This document shows, piece after piece, positions 44,836-58,687 of a DNA stretch of 64,000 nucleotides. Numbering within the stretch: position 1 is the stretch's first letter; each line of letters opens with the position of its first letter. The DNA lies in contig CAVQQG010000002.1 in assembly GCA_963714965.1 (NCBI GenBank), positions 1,240,001 through 1,304,000 on the forward strand, given 5' to 3'. The stretch is from CAJQPP01 sp963714965 (GTDB lineage: Bacteria; Planctomycetota; Planctomycetia; Pirellulales; Pirellulaceae). The position numbers and the translations under genes were made by a program. Under the pieces are notes generated by a model. The model was given only the letters and a program-made list of their open reading frames with translations, was not told where the DNA came from and made no database searches.

Positions 44836-46934
44836 TGATGGAATCGCATTCTGTAAGTGTTGACAACCGGTGCGAGACTATGATGACGGTGCGTCCGCGG
44901 GCGATGCGGCGCAGGTTGGTCTGAATAATGGCTTCGCTTTCCGGGTCCAGGGCGCTGGTCGCTTCGTCGAAGATCAGGATTCTGGGATCCGTCAACAGGG
45001 CACGGGCGATCGCCAGTCGTCTGTTTTTGACCGCCGGACAGGTTGGATCCGTTTTCCTCCAGCATGGTATCGTACGACTGCGGCATCCGCTCGACAAATT
45101 CGTCGGCTCCCGCCAGTTTGGACGCGTGCACGATTTCCGGAAATCCGGCGTTGCTGCGGGCCATGCCGATATTTTCGCGGACGGTTCCACGAAACAGAAA
45201 ATTGTCCTGCAGTACGACACCGATGTTTTGCCGCAGGTGGGCAATATCCAGTTCTCGCATGTCCAGTCCGTCGATCCGGATCAGGCCGGACTGGATCTGG
45301 TACATTCCCTGAATCATGCGGGTAATGGTTGTTTTTCCGGAACCGCTTCGCCCGACAACCCCGATGATTTTGCCAGCCGGAATGACCAGCGAAACCCCGT
45401 CCAGGGCCGGGGGGCTGGTGGCATTGTACTGAAAGGTCACATTTTCGAATTCGATTCGACCCTGAATCGGTGGCCGTAGACCGTGCCCCAGTCCGGCTTC
45501 GGCCGGCCGATTCATGACTTCGCCGAGCATGCGGACCGACAGCGCCGTTTCCTGATAGGAATGGATCAGCGACACCAATTGCACGAGTGGCCCCGAAACC
45601 CGTCCCGAGATCATGTTGAACGCCACCAGCGCACCGACCGTGATTTCGTCGGCAAACACCAGCGTGGCACCCACATAGACGATGGCCACGGTCATCAGTT
45701 TTTCAAACAACTTGGAGATCGTGGTGGCGGTAATGGAGATTTTTCCAACGCGATAGTGCATGGCGACGGCCTGCGCAGACCGGTCGTCCCATTTCTTGCG
45801 CTGCGTTGGCTCCATGCTCAGCGCCTTGACGGTCTGGGCACCGTGGATCGTTTCCACCAGCATCGCCTGGCGATCCCCCTCGGCGACATACAGCGATTCC
45901 AGCCGTCGGCGGTAGGGACCCAGCAGGACTCCAATGGTACCGGCCAGCAACGCCGAAAAGAACAGCACGATGAGCGACAGTTTGTAACTGTACAGAAACA
46001 AAATTGGCAAAAACACGACCAGCGCCGGCCGAATCCAGCAGCGTCAGAAACATTTGTCCCGTCAGAAACTCGCGGATTCGTGACGCCTGTTGCATGTGTT
46101 TGGTCAGGACGCCGGCCGTGATATGTTCGAAATACGTCATCGGCAGGGACAGCATGTGGCCGAACGTGCGCGTGGCAACGCGGACATCAATCTTGCTGGT
46201 GGCATGCAGCAACAGATAACTGCGCAAATAGTTTAACACCGCATCAAACATCAGTGCCAGGACGATCCCGACCGCCATCACGCGGCAGCGTGTTTTGAGC
46301 GTTATTGACCAGCACCTTGTCGATTACGATCTGAAAAAACAGCGGTACCACCAGGGCCAGCATGTAAATAAATATTGCCGCCACAATGACGTCGACAAAC
46401 GACGTCCATTGTCGGGCCATTTCCGGAATGAACCAGCGCAGGCTGAACGGCTGTTCGGAATCGAACATCGAGAAGCGGCGTTTGGCCAGAATGACGTCCC
46501 CGTCCCAGTTCTTTTCAAAGTCCTTGCGACCGAGGAACAGAAAGTCGTTGCGATCGGCCAGCGGATCGAAAACGGCCAGTTCCTGCCGGGTCTTGCCGTC
46601 GGAATCCTCGACCTCGCGCAAGCCTACCAGAATCACGTAGTTGCCGTTTTTGAGTCGGGCCGATCGTTGGATAGGCGTGTCCCATCCGGGCCAGTTGCTT
46701 CCACGTCAGCCGGGTCGGTTTGACCTTGAATCCGTGGTCGGAGGCCATGCGCAACAGCCGCCGCACGCTGGGCTCGGATTGCTCCAGCGAATAATCGTGG
46801 ATCAGGCGCTCGACGCTGATATCCACACCGTGATGACGCCCGATTAATGCCAGGCACTTCAGCGCTGTATGGGTGACACTCGGCCGCAGAGCTCCCTCCT
46901 CAGGGGTTTCATTTTCCGAATGATTTTCCGACAT
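44729..46934 (-). CDS. HlyB-like type I secretion ABC transporter (four frameshifts)
   Basis: About 733 residues after correcting four one-base insertions (near 46660, 46286, 46025 and 45020). The start is the ATG at 46934. Residues ~20-130 form a C39-like domain in which the catalytic Cys is missing, as in HlyB-type exporters of RTX proteins. Six membrane helices follow. The ATPase has Walker A VGRSGSGKTT, Q-loop LQDNFLFRGTVRENI, signature LSGGQKQRLAIARALL (restored at the last break) and Walker B ILIFDEATSALD. Every correction restores expected family sequence. The exporter is followed by the HlyD gene and preceded by its probable substrate. Confidence 0.88.
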
Positions 46935-47126
46935 CTGCCTGTACCGTTGCTGTCGAGAATTGCGGCCGGTGCATTGTAAGCCTGACCGGTCCGGGATTGA
47001 ATATCGGGATGGGGGGATGCGCGGCGACGGCCTGATCGTGGCCCGCCCATGGAGTCCCCCCCTCAGGTCACCGGCGAAAAGCCTCGCCAGATGCTGTTTC
47101 GTCCGTTTTGGCCGGGGTGAACCAAC

Positions 47127-47160
47127 AAAAAACCCCCGCGCGGAACGAGCCACACGGGGA
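47127..47160 (-). terminator. Intrinsic terminator behind the metalloprotease gene
   Basis: Read leftward, a stem CCCCG.G.GG/CC.C.CGGGG with small mismatches is followed by TTTTTT. It sits 24 bases after the stop of the RTX protease, so that gene is transcribed apart from the exporter genes. Confidence 0.7.
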
Positions 47161-47183
47161 TGGTTGGTGAATGTGGGCCCCGA

Positions 47184-49853
47184 CTAGGTAATGGGAACTG
47201 CCAAATTGCCGTAACGCGACGTATTACTGGTGAGCATGAATTGTTGCGACGAGGCCGAGGCACCGGTAAAAATCGATACGAGGCTGATATTCGGACCGAT
47301 CTGGTTGCCGCCAAGGTCATACAGACTGAGCGTCTCAACCCGGTTCTTGCCAAACGCCATGTTGGAAATCCGCATCCCGCCTTCGGACGCCGGACCGTCC
47401 AGATTCAGATCAATTCGCAGATCATTTCCGAGCCGGCGGAACGTGAAGATTTCCTGCAGCGTCGATTGTCCAAAATCGTAGTCATCAAACAACTGGACTC
47501 GGATTTCGTCGCGGCCGGCACCAAAATCCTCGTCAATAACATCAAATCCGTCGCCAATCCCCCAAATGTACGTGTCGTTGCCGGCCATGCCCCGCAACAC
47601 GTCCTGGCCGTCACGGCCTTGTAACGTATCGTTTCCCGCGTTGCCCATCAGGATGTTGTTCAGTTCGTTGCCCCGCAGGATGTCAAACCCGGATCCCCCG
47701 CGAGCATTTTCAATGTCCGTTCCCCAGGCAATCGCGACGTTGTTGACCTGGTTTCCGACCGAACTGAACTGGCCTTGTCTCAGGTCAACCGTGACACCCA
47801 CAACATGATTGTTGAAATTCAGCGAGTCCATTCCGCCGGAATCATAAACCGTCTGGGGAATGGGGCTGTTCGGATCAATCCGGATCTGGGTATTGCCGGC
47901 GCGAAACGTCGGGTTGGCCCCGTACAATGTTTGCAAGGCCATGATGTCGTACAACTGGAACGTCCTGGGCTCAATCGGCTGACCGTTGCCGTCAAAGAAA
48001 ACCCGGTCGTAGGACATGATCGAGTATCGATTGTTTTCCATCGAACCCGGCAGGATAGCCGTGCCCGAAAAGGAATGTTCCAGCCCCAGCGAATGTCCCA
48101 TTTCGTGAATCCATGTGGCAAAACCCGTTTGCCCCGGTTCCGAGTCAGGCAGGGATGGCGAATTGCTGTTGCCCCAGATGTCGCCACGCGGGTCGAAAAC
48201 CGCCTTGTCGCCAGGACCATAGGAATAACCCAGCAATCCCATATCACTGTCGGAGGTCAGCATAAAGGGAATGTCGGACAGAGTGGTCGCCGACACCTCA
48301 CGGAATGTGACGTCAATCACCGTTTCGATCTCGTCCATCACGGCACGAATCGCGGCTCGCATTTCCGGATTCGCCAGCACAGAATTGTTGTTGCATTCCT
48401 CCAGGTCCAGGGTGCAGTAATACTGGGGCACCGACGCCGGGAAGTTGTAGGTCAATTCCAGTTTCGGCGTCGTGAAGTTCCAGAAACCCAGTCCCAGCAC
48501 AGCTTCTTCATTGACCGGGTCGGTGGAAACGTTCAGCTTGGTCCAGGCGGACTTGTTGAACCCGTTGTTAACCCGCACCAGGAATTCGTCAAACGAGCGG
48601 CCCAGGTCGTCAGCACCACCGCGAATAAACGTTTGTGAAAAGTCAGTCGAGCTGACGACGTGCACCTGGCCCGCGGGCATTTCCGACCCGTTGACCAGTA
48701 TCCGCGCACTGGTGGGAGCGGTGTTCAGGTCGATGATCTCGTAGCTGATGGGGGAAATACTGGTGGTGATATTCAGCAAGTCGAACATCCGCACCAGTTC
48801 AAAGGAATCCAGCATCTGAATCCTGTCGGGTGCCACGTCGATCGCTTCGTTGGTCGTCGCCAGCCCGGTCGCCACGCTACTGAGTCGCTGGCCGTCAAAA
48901 ACCTGAACCTGAAAACTTTCCGCACCAAACAAACTGCCGGCAACGTAATTGACCCGGGACAACTGGTTTCCAGCCACGCTGAACGCTTGTCCACCGGTCA
49001 CCGGAATTCCGTCCAGTTCAAAATATCCGCTGGTGGCCGCAACTCCCAGATCGCGGACTTCCACCGTCTTCAGGGTATTTCCGTCCAGATCGCTGAACGT
49101 AAACATTTCCTCCAGCGGGATCCTTTCACCCACCACCAACTCGACATTGTTGGCGACAACCGTCGGGTTGAAATTGTTGGGCGTGGTAATGGCATCAAAG
49201 AAGGTCAAGGCACTGTAGGCCTGCTGGTCGCGGGCCAGCACGGCAATCGGTTCGCTGGTGCCGAACTGGTTGCCATGATATTTCAAAAACGGCAACTCGT
49301 CCGGTTGCACGGTAAACCATACTACGGAAGGCATGGCGGTTCCAAACAGCGAAAAATAGCCGCCGTTGGGGTCGTTGATGCCGTCAATAAACATGTATTC
49401 CAGAATCGGATAACCGTCCGGGTCGTATGCGGAAATGAAATCGCCAACATTCACCGTCTCCAGGGCAGTTACCACCAGGTTGGAGCCTTCCACGACCGGC
49501 GGCGTAATGTTCGGAACGACTGAGAAAAACGTTCCGGCGGCCGGAGTACTCCAGAACACACCATCAAAGGCTTCGATCGTCACCAGCTCACTGCTGATGA
49601 TGGCGCCGGCGTGATAGGTAACGTCGGCCAGATCGGCGGCCGAAACCTCCAGCACCAGACCCTGCTGCCAGACCTGACCGCGAAACTTGAAATAGCCGGA
49701 TTGGGGCGATGTGCTGCTGTCGCGGAAACGAAACCGCGTAAACTGCGGATTCGGATCAATGTCGCTTACCGAAAAGCGGCCCAGAACTGAAATTTCTTGG
49801 CCCAGCTCCACGGCCGAATCAAGCACCGTGACAGTTGGCGGAAAATTATTCAC
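47184..49853 (-). CDS. RTX-type metzincin (serralysin-like) protease, likely T1SS substrate
   Basis: 889 residues from a GTG with a GGGAG box; no signal peptide, as expected for type I export. Residues 1-445 contain four related ~110-residue modules (each with a GYF-x(2)-G-like core and a following V-x-Y-x-AG strand) of an Ig/cadherin-like kind. Residues ~450-690 form the protease, with zinc site HEMGHSLGLEHS at ~582-593 and a Met-turn SIMSYD near 611. Residues ~715-765 are RTX repeats (GGSGFDILRG, GNAGNDTLQG, GMAGNDTYIWG) that bind calcium. The final ~90 residues would hold the secretion signal. Serralysins are shorter (~480 residues) and lack the N-terminal modules. Confidence 0.9.
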   Translation of the reverse strand: MNNFPPTVTVLDSAVELGQEISVLGRFSVSDIDPNPQFTRFRFRDSSTSPQSGYFKFRGQVWQQGLVLEVSAADLADVTYHAGAIISSELVTIEAFDGVFWSTPAAGTFFSVVPNITPPVVEGSNLVVTALETVNVGDFISAYDPDGYPILEYMFIDGINDPNGGYFSLFGTAMPSVVWFTVQPDELPFLKYHGNQFGTSEPIAVLARDQQAYSALTFFDAITTPNNFNPTVVANNVELVVGERIPLEEMFTFSDLDGNTLKTVEVRDLGVAATSGYFELDGIPVTGGQAFSVAGNQLSRVNYVAGSLFGAESFQVQVFDGQRLSSVATGLATTNEAIDVAPDRIQMLDSFELVRMFDLLNITTSISPISYEIIDLNTAPTSARILVNGSEMPAGQVHVVSSTDFSQTFIRGGADDLGRSFDEFLVRVNNGFNKSAWTKLNVSTDPVNEEAVLGLGFWNFTTPKLELTYNFPASVPQYYCTLDLEECNNNSVLANPEMRAAIRAVMDEIETVIDVTFREVSATTLSDIPFMLTSDSDMGLLGYSYGPGDKAVFDPRGDIWGNSNSPSLPDSEPGQTGFATWIHEMGHSLGLEHSFSGTAILPGSMENNRYSIMSYDRVFFDGNGQPIEPRTFQLYDIMALQTLYGANPTFRAGNTQIRIDPNSPIPQTVYDSGGMDSLNFNNHVVGVTVDLRQGQFSSVGNQVNNVAIAWGTDIENARGGSGFDILRGNELNNILMGNAGNDTLQGRDGQDVLRGMAGNDTYIWGIGDGFDVIDEDFGAGRDEIRVQLFDDYDFGQSTLQEIFTFRRLGNDLRIDLNLDGPASEGGMRISNMAFGKNRVETLSLYDLGGNQIGPNISLVSIFTGASASSQQFMLTSNTSRYGNLAVPIT

Positions 49854-50026
49854 ATCTGTCTCCCAAAAAAACTGAGTGCGACCGCGGTCGCCCTGAATCT
49901 GTTCCGTTGTCAGTCATGAACGCTGCGGCAACCACCGGAACCGCCCGTTCGATTGGCGGGGCCGGCAGAGGGCGGGACCGGTCCAGCTAACAGGAAAAAC
50001 GCGTGAACTGCCCGAATGTCCCCTCG

Positions 50027-50332
50027 TCAATCTGAAAAGTTTGGAGAACTGGGTTTTTCGTCCCGTGTCGCGCCCTCAGCCGCCACTTTCGCACCGTCCC
50101 GGGGCTTGACCAGGCCCGCGTCCACCAGCTGTCGAACCAGGTCTTCCATCGCCGAAAAACTCCGCAAAAAACCGTCCGGCGGCATAACGATTCGCTGGCG
50201 AAACGCCAGTTGCGGCTTCTCATCCTTGTCGCGCTGGCTGCCCGTCAGGGCCACCAGGTCCATCCGGACCATGCCGCCACTTAACACGATTTCGCCGATT
50301 CCGTCCGCAAAAATCTCCTGTGATTTTTCCAT
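50027..50332 (-). CDS. Small conserved-looking hypothetical protein near the secretion locus
   Basis: 101 residues starting at an ATG at 50332, no membrane segment. Core segments are DGIGEIVLSGGMVRMDLVAL and FRQRIVMPPDGFLRSFSAMEDLVRQLVDAGLV. Similar short proteins accompany type I secretion genes in other bacteria as far as I remember, but I cannot name a family. It lies 173 bases upstream of the protease gene on the same strand, so it may belong to the same transcription unit. Confidence 0.7.
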   Translation of the reverse strand: MEKSQEIFADGIGEIVLSGGMVRMDLVALTGSQRDKDEKPQLAFRQRIVMPPDGFLRSFSAMEDLVRQLVDAGLVKPRDGAKVAAEGATRDEKPSSPNFSD

Positions 50333-50807
50333 TGCTCAGCCTGTCCTCCGACGGTTGATTGATGGGGGGTTCCTCGCCACACAGGGGCAAATCCGGACCC
50401 TGCGCTCCCGAAACTCATACTAAACAAGCCAAACTCACCGGTCTAGCGGAAAACCCGCAGATTACCTGATCGAAACGACCGTCAAACGCAAAATGACCGG
50501 CAAATGCGGCCCTATCGTTATCGGCCACTGGCGCGCCGCAGTTCAGACTAGTTGGATGCGTGTCAAAAAATAACGACCAAGGCCACCGCGGATACTCCAA
50601 AAACCGCTGCAAATTGCAAATTCCTGAGCGCCGTTCTGGCGACCGGCCCCCCGGTCGGGCGACGGCTGCCGACATTCCCCAAAAAGCGAATCTGGCTAAA
50701 GCAAACAGTTTTTGCCTGTCGAATAGATATTGGGGATCAAGAAAAATGCCCGGAACGCGGGGACCCTGCCGGTGTCTCTGGCCCGCTCACCCTGAAAGGA
50801 ATTGGGG
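50333..50807. other. Divergent intergenic region
   Basis: 475 bp without a credible gene. Two overlapping open frames (50552 onward) have no protein-like features. No promoter or hairpin stood out. Confidence 0.3.
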
Positions 50808-51323
50808 ATGCTTTCCGACACGATCAAAATGGTATCGATCACCCGCCAGACCCTGTTGGGTGACGATTCGGCGCGACGCCTGGCAATGGGTGTGTCATTT
50901 GGCGTGATAATCGGCCTGTTGCCCAAGGACTCATTGCTGGTCTGGGCCATCGGCGTGATTTTGATGATCACGACTGCCAATCTGCTGTGCGCGATGGTTT
51001 CCGGTTTTTTGTTTAGCTGGGTCGGATTCCTGCTGGACCCGTTCACCCACAAACTGGGTGGCCTGATGCTGACGGCCGAAGGACTTGAGCCCACATGGAC
51101 GTGGCTGTACGAGGTACCGCTGATGCCGTGGACCCGGTTCAACAATACGGTCGTCATGGGAAGTTTGATTCTGGGGCTGGTTTTGGCGGTCCCGGTGTAC
51201 CTGCTCAGCTTTCGCTTTTTCCAGACCTGGGGGCTGGTGATTCACAATCGCATGCGCAAGACCTGGATTTATCGCTGGCTGTTTGCACCGCCAGAACATT
51301 CTCTTGTGGAGGAATCCGCATGA
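50808..51323 (+). CDS. TIGR03546-family small membrane protein
   Basis: 171 residues from the ATG at 50808, preceded by AAAGGA; a TTG two codons earlier is possible. Three membrane segments lie at ~27-50, ~55-75 and ~115-140. The start LGDDSARRLAMGVSFGVIIGLLPKDSL and the pair ANLLCAMVSGFLFSWVGFLLDP match the TIGR03546 family. Members occur next to TIGR03545 proteins, as here, where the start of the next gene overlaps this stop by 4 bases. The function of the pair is unknown; an envelope role is suggested by the topology. Confidence 0.85.
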   Translation: MLSDTIKMVSITRQTLLGDDSARRLAMGVSFGVIIGLLPKDSLLVWAIGVILMITTANLLCAMVSGFLFSWVGFLLDPFTHKLGGLMLTAEGLEPTWTWLYEVPLMPWTRFNNTVVMGSLILGLVLAVPVYLLSFRFFQTWGLVIHNRMRKTWIYRWLFAPPEHSLVEESA

Positions 51324-53051
51324 TCCGATGGAAATACCTGCTGCCCCGAATCGGACTGCTGTTGACGGCCGTGCTGCTGGTCAATGTGCTGAGCAAACCC
51401 ATCACGCACTGGATGCTCGTCCACTCGGCTCAATCGATTACGGGTGCGCGTCAACATCGGCGAACTGGAAGCGTCATTTTGGGATGGTCGCGTCAAGCTG
51501 GGTCACGTGCAATTGGCGGATCCGCGGCAACCCATGCAGAATCTGTTGCAGGCTGACGAGGCCGTATTTCAGCTGAATGCCGCCAAGGTGATGCACAAGC
51601 AATGGGTGATCGAGCAAGCCACGCTGAAGCGCTTGCAGTTTGGCACGCCCCGCACCGAAAGCGGTCAATTGCCGGGCCTGCCGTCGTCGGACCCTGCCCG
51701 GGAACAATCCGTATTGGTCGAAATCGCCCGGGACCAGGCGGCCGCGCTGGGTCAAAAGTGGTTGCGCCAGCTGGAAAGCCGGATGCCCCTGCTGCTGGAG
51801 GACAACCTGGAAACGGTTCAGTTGGCGCGGGAATTGCGAAACCGCTGGCCGCAGGAATTCGAGCGGCAGCGGCAGCGGGCCTTGCAATTGCGGCAACAGG
51901 CCCGGAATATTCGCGAAATGCTGCAACAGCGGTCCGACAACCCGCTGCGCGACCTTGAGCGATTCCAGGCGGCGCTGCAGGGAGCCCAGCAGGTGATCGA
52001 CGAGCTTTCCCAGGCCCAGCAATCACTGCACCAACTGAACCGGCAATTTCAAAAGGACAAGTCCAGCCTGCTGGCGGCCCGCCAGCGAGACCGGGAAAAG
52101 ATCATCACCGATGTTGGGGATCTGTCACTGGACGGCAACAGTTTGACCGAATTGCTGCTGGGCGAAAACCAAACTCGACAAGTCCGGGAACTGGTGGGCT
52201 GGATCAGGTGGTTCCGGGATGCCATCCCGGACCCGGAACGGGATTTTCATCCGGTTCGGGCGCGGGGATTTGACGTGCAGTTTCGGCGTCAACCCCGATT
52301 TGTCTTTCGTAATCTGGAACTGGAAGGTGAAGGCACGATTGGCGGTCAAAACTGCAAGTTTGCCGGAATTGCCAAAAACGTTTCCACGGCCCCCCGGATG
52401 TTAAGCGAACCAACGACCATTGAACTGCGGGGGCAGGCCCGGTCGCACATCCAGCTGTCGGCCGTTATCGATCGGCGGACCAGCCAAAAGATCGATCGAA
52501 TCCAAATCAATTGCCCCAAAGTCCCGGTGCCCGGCCAAACGCTCGGTACCCGCGATTCCCTGCTGATGGGGATCGGCCCCGGCAGCCTCAGCCTGGCAAT
52601 TGATGCGGAAGTGATTGATGACCGACTGGCCGGGAAAATTATGGTGCAACAGACCGGTGTTACGGTGCAGGTGGACCATGTGCCCGGCATGCCGGGAGGC
52701 CAAATCATGATGCGCTCGTTGAACGAACAACTGGACCAACTTGACAGTTTCAACGTGGTCGTCCAGCTGCACGGATCGCTCAACCATCCCCAAATGCAAT
52801 TGCAATCGGATCTGGGACCAAATATCGCCACGATGCTCGGCAAGGCCTTAGAAATGTCCCTGGCCGAATCGGCGCAGGAAAAGGCGGCCGAACTGAAAAC
52901 CATTTTCGATCAGCAACTGGCGGATTTGGATGATATGTACCAGGTGAATACGAACGAGATCCTGCGATTGTTGTCCAGTGAGGTGACCGAAATCGCGGAC
53001 CTGAAGAAACTGCTGAACGAGCAGGACCTGGCCATGCCTACGTTTCGCTAG
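51320..53051 (+). CDS. TIGR03545-family envelope protein (one frameshift near 51446)
   Basis: About 576 residues after correcting one base near 51446 in a GCGCG run. The N-terminus IRWKYLLPRIGLLLTAVLLVNVL is a membrane anchor and is followed by ITGA and then, in the new frame, RVNIGELEASFWDGRVKLGHVQLADP, an AsmA-like beginning typical of TIGR03545. A helical, Gln/Arg-rich middle (~125-270) resembles a coiled coil. The C-terminal half is beta-rich with repeated strands (IELRGQARSHIQLSAV). It overlaps the TIGR03546 gene, so the two proteins are translationally coupled and probably form one envelope complex. Confidence 0.85.
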
Positions 53052-53652
53052 GGCTGGACCGTGCCGCAGCGGCCCCGCGGACCCGGTCACAACGCCTTGA
53101 CCGGCGATTCGGGACGGCATTGGCCCCCGCAACTGCAAAACCACCCGCCGAACCGGCCGGGGATCGGAAATCCGGGGCCGCCAACATCCTGGAACGGCTG
53201 CCGCGACGCAAACAACAACGAACCCGCGTATTTTCCTCCGCCACGAGCGCGATCTGCCAACCTGACAGTCGCTGGAACCGCCCGGGTTGGCCGCGCCGCG
53301 TCAGAATCGCCTCCGGTAACCCCGATAATTTCCGGCAAAACACGGTTCTCGTGGCCCGTGCGCCCTGCCATTTCGAGGGGGCCGGGCTCTTTGGCACGCC
53401 GCTTGCCTCCATTGCATCAGGCCGTTCGCGCACCTGACAAAAATGCGCGCGTCGCCGACCCCAATCTGGCAGTCCGGTTACGGCGACCGGTCGCCGTCAG
53501 GCTGCGGCCGACGACGGGATCGGCCATTCCGCAACCGTCTGGCGAACCTCCTGCCGGGGGCTCGGCCGCCGATCCGGTTCGAAAATCAGTCAACCACCGA
53601 TCAATTCTGAATTTGAAATTCAAATTTGCCAATCCACAAGGGAGATTTTACC
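53052..53652. other. Intergenic region upstream of the chaperone cluster
   Basis: 601 bp with no credible gene; open frames here are Pro/Arg-rich and lack motifs. It should carry the groEL promoter. The CIRCE operator (TTAGCACTC-N9-GAGTGCTAA) is absent. One 17-base palindrome is annotated separately. Confidence 0.4.
53610..53626. promoter_or_regulatory. AT-rich palindrome 27 bases before groEL
   Basis: AATTTGAA-A-TTCAAATT is a perfect 8+1+8 palindrome centred at 53618, inside the 5' leader of the first groEL gene. A looser AT-rich stretch with AAATTTCAATAATTG and CAAATTC lies before groES at 55390-55420. It could be an operator; no known heat-shock operator has this sequence to my knowledge. 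Confidence 0.35.
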
Positions 53653-55363
<1,711 letters not shown>

Positions 55364-55444
55364 TTCAGCGGCTCGCGGTGAGCGTCCCCTCCAAATTTCA
55401 ATAATTGCAATCAAATTCAAAATCAGCATACGAGGAATAAATCA

Positions 55445-55741
55445 ATGGCAAAAATCAGTATTCGACCCCTGGACGATCGAATCGTTGTCGAACCCCTGGA
55501 AGCCGAAGAAACCACGGCCGGTGGCATCGTGTTGCCGGACAACGCCAAGGAAAAACCGCAACGCGGAACCGTGGTGGCAGTTGGCCCCGGCAAATTGCTG
55601 GAAAGTGGCGACCGTGGCCAGGTGGCCGTCGCCGTCGGCGACCAGGTGATTTTTGGCAAGTACGGTGGCTCGGATATCGAGGTCAACGGCGTCGAGGTCA
55701 AGATCCTGAGGGAATCCGACATCCTGGCCAAAGTCATCTAG
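55445..55741 (+). CDS. groES: 10 kDa co-chaperonin GroES
   Basis: 98 residues with a GAGGAA box. SIRPLDDRIVVEPLEAEETTAGGIVLPDNAKEKPQRGTVVAVGPG is split over the usual roof and mobile loop, and the end is ILRESDILAKVI. It caps the GroEL ring. It lies between two groEL genes, so it may serve either or both. Confidence 0.97.
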   Translation: MAKISIRPLDDRIVVEPLEAEETTAGGIVLPDNAKEKPQRGTVVAVGPGKLLESGDRGQVAVAVGDQVIFGKYGGSDIEVNGVEVKILRESDILAKVI

Positions 55742-55798
55742 TCGACAATTCCCGTCCCCAACAACTGATCCAACTACATCTACCAAGGAATTTATACC

Positions 55799-57422
<1,624 letters not shown>

Positions 57423-57523
57423 CGCCCTGACTTCTTGATGCCCATCACCGGGTAACTGGTCGGGTCATCCGCTTGCGGGTGACCCGATTCCCGATCAAGC
57501 CCGCCCCAATTGACAAACCGGCA

Positions 57524-58639
57524 ATGGCCAAACGCTGTTATTACGAAGTTCTGGAGATTGGGCGTACCGCGTCAGAAAGGGAAATCTCCAAATCGTATCG
57601 CAAGCTGGCCGTCAGATTTCATCCGGACAGCAACCCCGACGATGCCGAGGCGGATCGAAAGTTCAAGGAAGCTGCCGAAGCCTATGATGTCCTCAGCGAT
57701 CCCCGCAAACGCGCCCGGTATGACCAGTTCGGACATGCCGGCGTGGAAAGCGGCGCCGGATTCGCCAATGCCGACGACATAATGTCGGCGTTCTCCGAAA
57801 TCTTTGGCGAAGGCCTGTTTGGCAGTTTCTTTGGCGGCGGGAGAAGCCGCTCGCGACGAGGCGCCAATATTCGGACCGATGTCACACTGACCCTCGAGGA
57901 AGCCGCTGCGGGCGTCCACAAGACGATCCAGTTTTCCCGGGGCGAACGCTGCCCGTCTTGCCACGGCAGCGGAGCCCGGGCTGGCACTCAGCCCGGCACC
58001 TGCTCCAAATGCGGTGGACACGGGCAGGTGTTGCAAAGTAACGGAATCCTGCGGGTACAAACGACCTGTCCCTCCTGCCGGGGCAGCGGCCAGATGATTT
58101 CGGATCCGTGTTTTGATTGCCGGGGATACGGAATTCGCAAAACGCCCGTGGAACTGGAAGTGGCGATCCCGGCGGGTGTCGACGACGGCATGCAGGTTCG
58201 ACTGCAGGGTGAAGGTGAACCCAGTCCCACCGGAGACGGCCTCTCCGGTGACTGTTATTGTCTGATTCGGGTTCGCAAACACAAATTGTTTCACCGTGAT
58301 GGTGTCAACCTGATCCTGCAGTTGCCCATCACCTACTCGCAGGCTGCCCTGGGTGCCAAAATTGAGGTGCCCACACTGCAAGGTCGCGATGAACTGGAAA
58401 TCCCGGCTGGCAGTCAATCCGGTGACGTCTTCAAGATTGCCGGTCGCGGAATGCCCGACCCGCAGCACCGGCGACAGGGGGATTTGCTGGTGCAGACGTT
58501 TATCGAAACACCACGCAAACTGAGCCAGCGCCAGCAGGAGTTGTTGCGGGAACTGGCGGAACTGGAAAATGCCCATGTGACCCCGCAACGCAAATCGTTT
58601 CTCGCCAAACTGAAAGACTATCTGGCGATTTCGGATTGA
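57524..58639 (+). CDS. dnaJ: Chaperone protein DnaJ
   Basis: 371 residues from the ATG at 57524, where the J domain begins (AKRCYYEVLEIGRTASEREI); upstream in-frame codons add nonconserved residues. The HPD motif is in VRFHPDSNPDD. A short Gly/Phe-rich linker is followed by the four zinc-binding Cys repeats CPSCHGSG, CSKCGGHG, CPSCRGSG and CFDCRGYG. The C-terminal substrate-binding domains follow. DnaJ stimulates DnaK; dnaK is not in this window. It lies about 100 bases after the second groEL gene. Confidence 0.96.
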   Translation: MAKRCYYEVLEIGRTASEREISKSYRKLAVRFHPDSNPDDAEADRKFKEAAEAYDVLSDPRKRARYDQFGHAGVESGAGFANADDIMSAFSEIFGEGLFGSFFGGGRSRSRRGANIRTDVTLTLEEAAAGVHKTIQFSRGERCPSCHGSGARAGTQPGTCSKCGGHGQVLQSNGILRVQTTCPSCRGSGQMISDPCFDCRGYGIRKTPVELEVAIPAGVDDGMQVRLQGEGEPSPTGDGLSGDCYCLIRVRKHKLFHRDGVNLILQLPITYSQAALGAKIEVPTLQGRDELEIPAGSQSGDVFKIAGRGMPDPQHRRQGDLLVQTFIETPRKLSQRQQELLRELAELENAHVTPQRKSFLAKLKDYLAISD

Positions 58640-58687
58640 CCGACTGCAACCTGGATTGACAAGCTGAAAACCTGAAATTAATCGAAA

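Noticed and set aside
53052..53652. CIRCE heat-shock operator before groEL
   Set aside because: Neither half-site (TTAGCACTC or GAGTGCTAA) is present.
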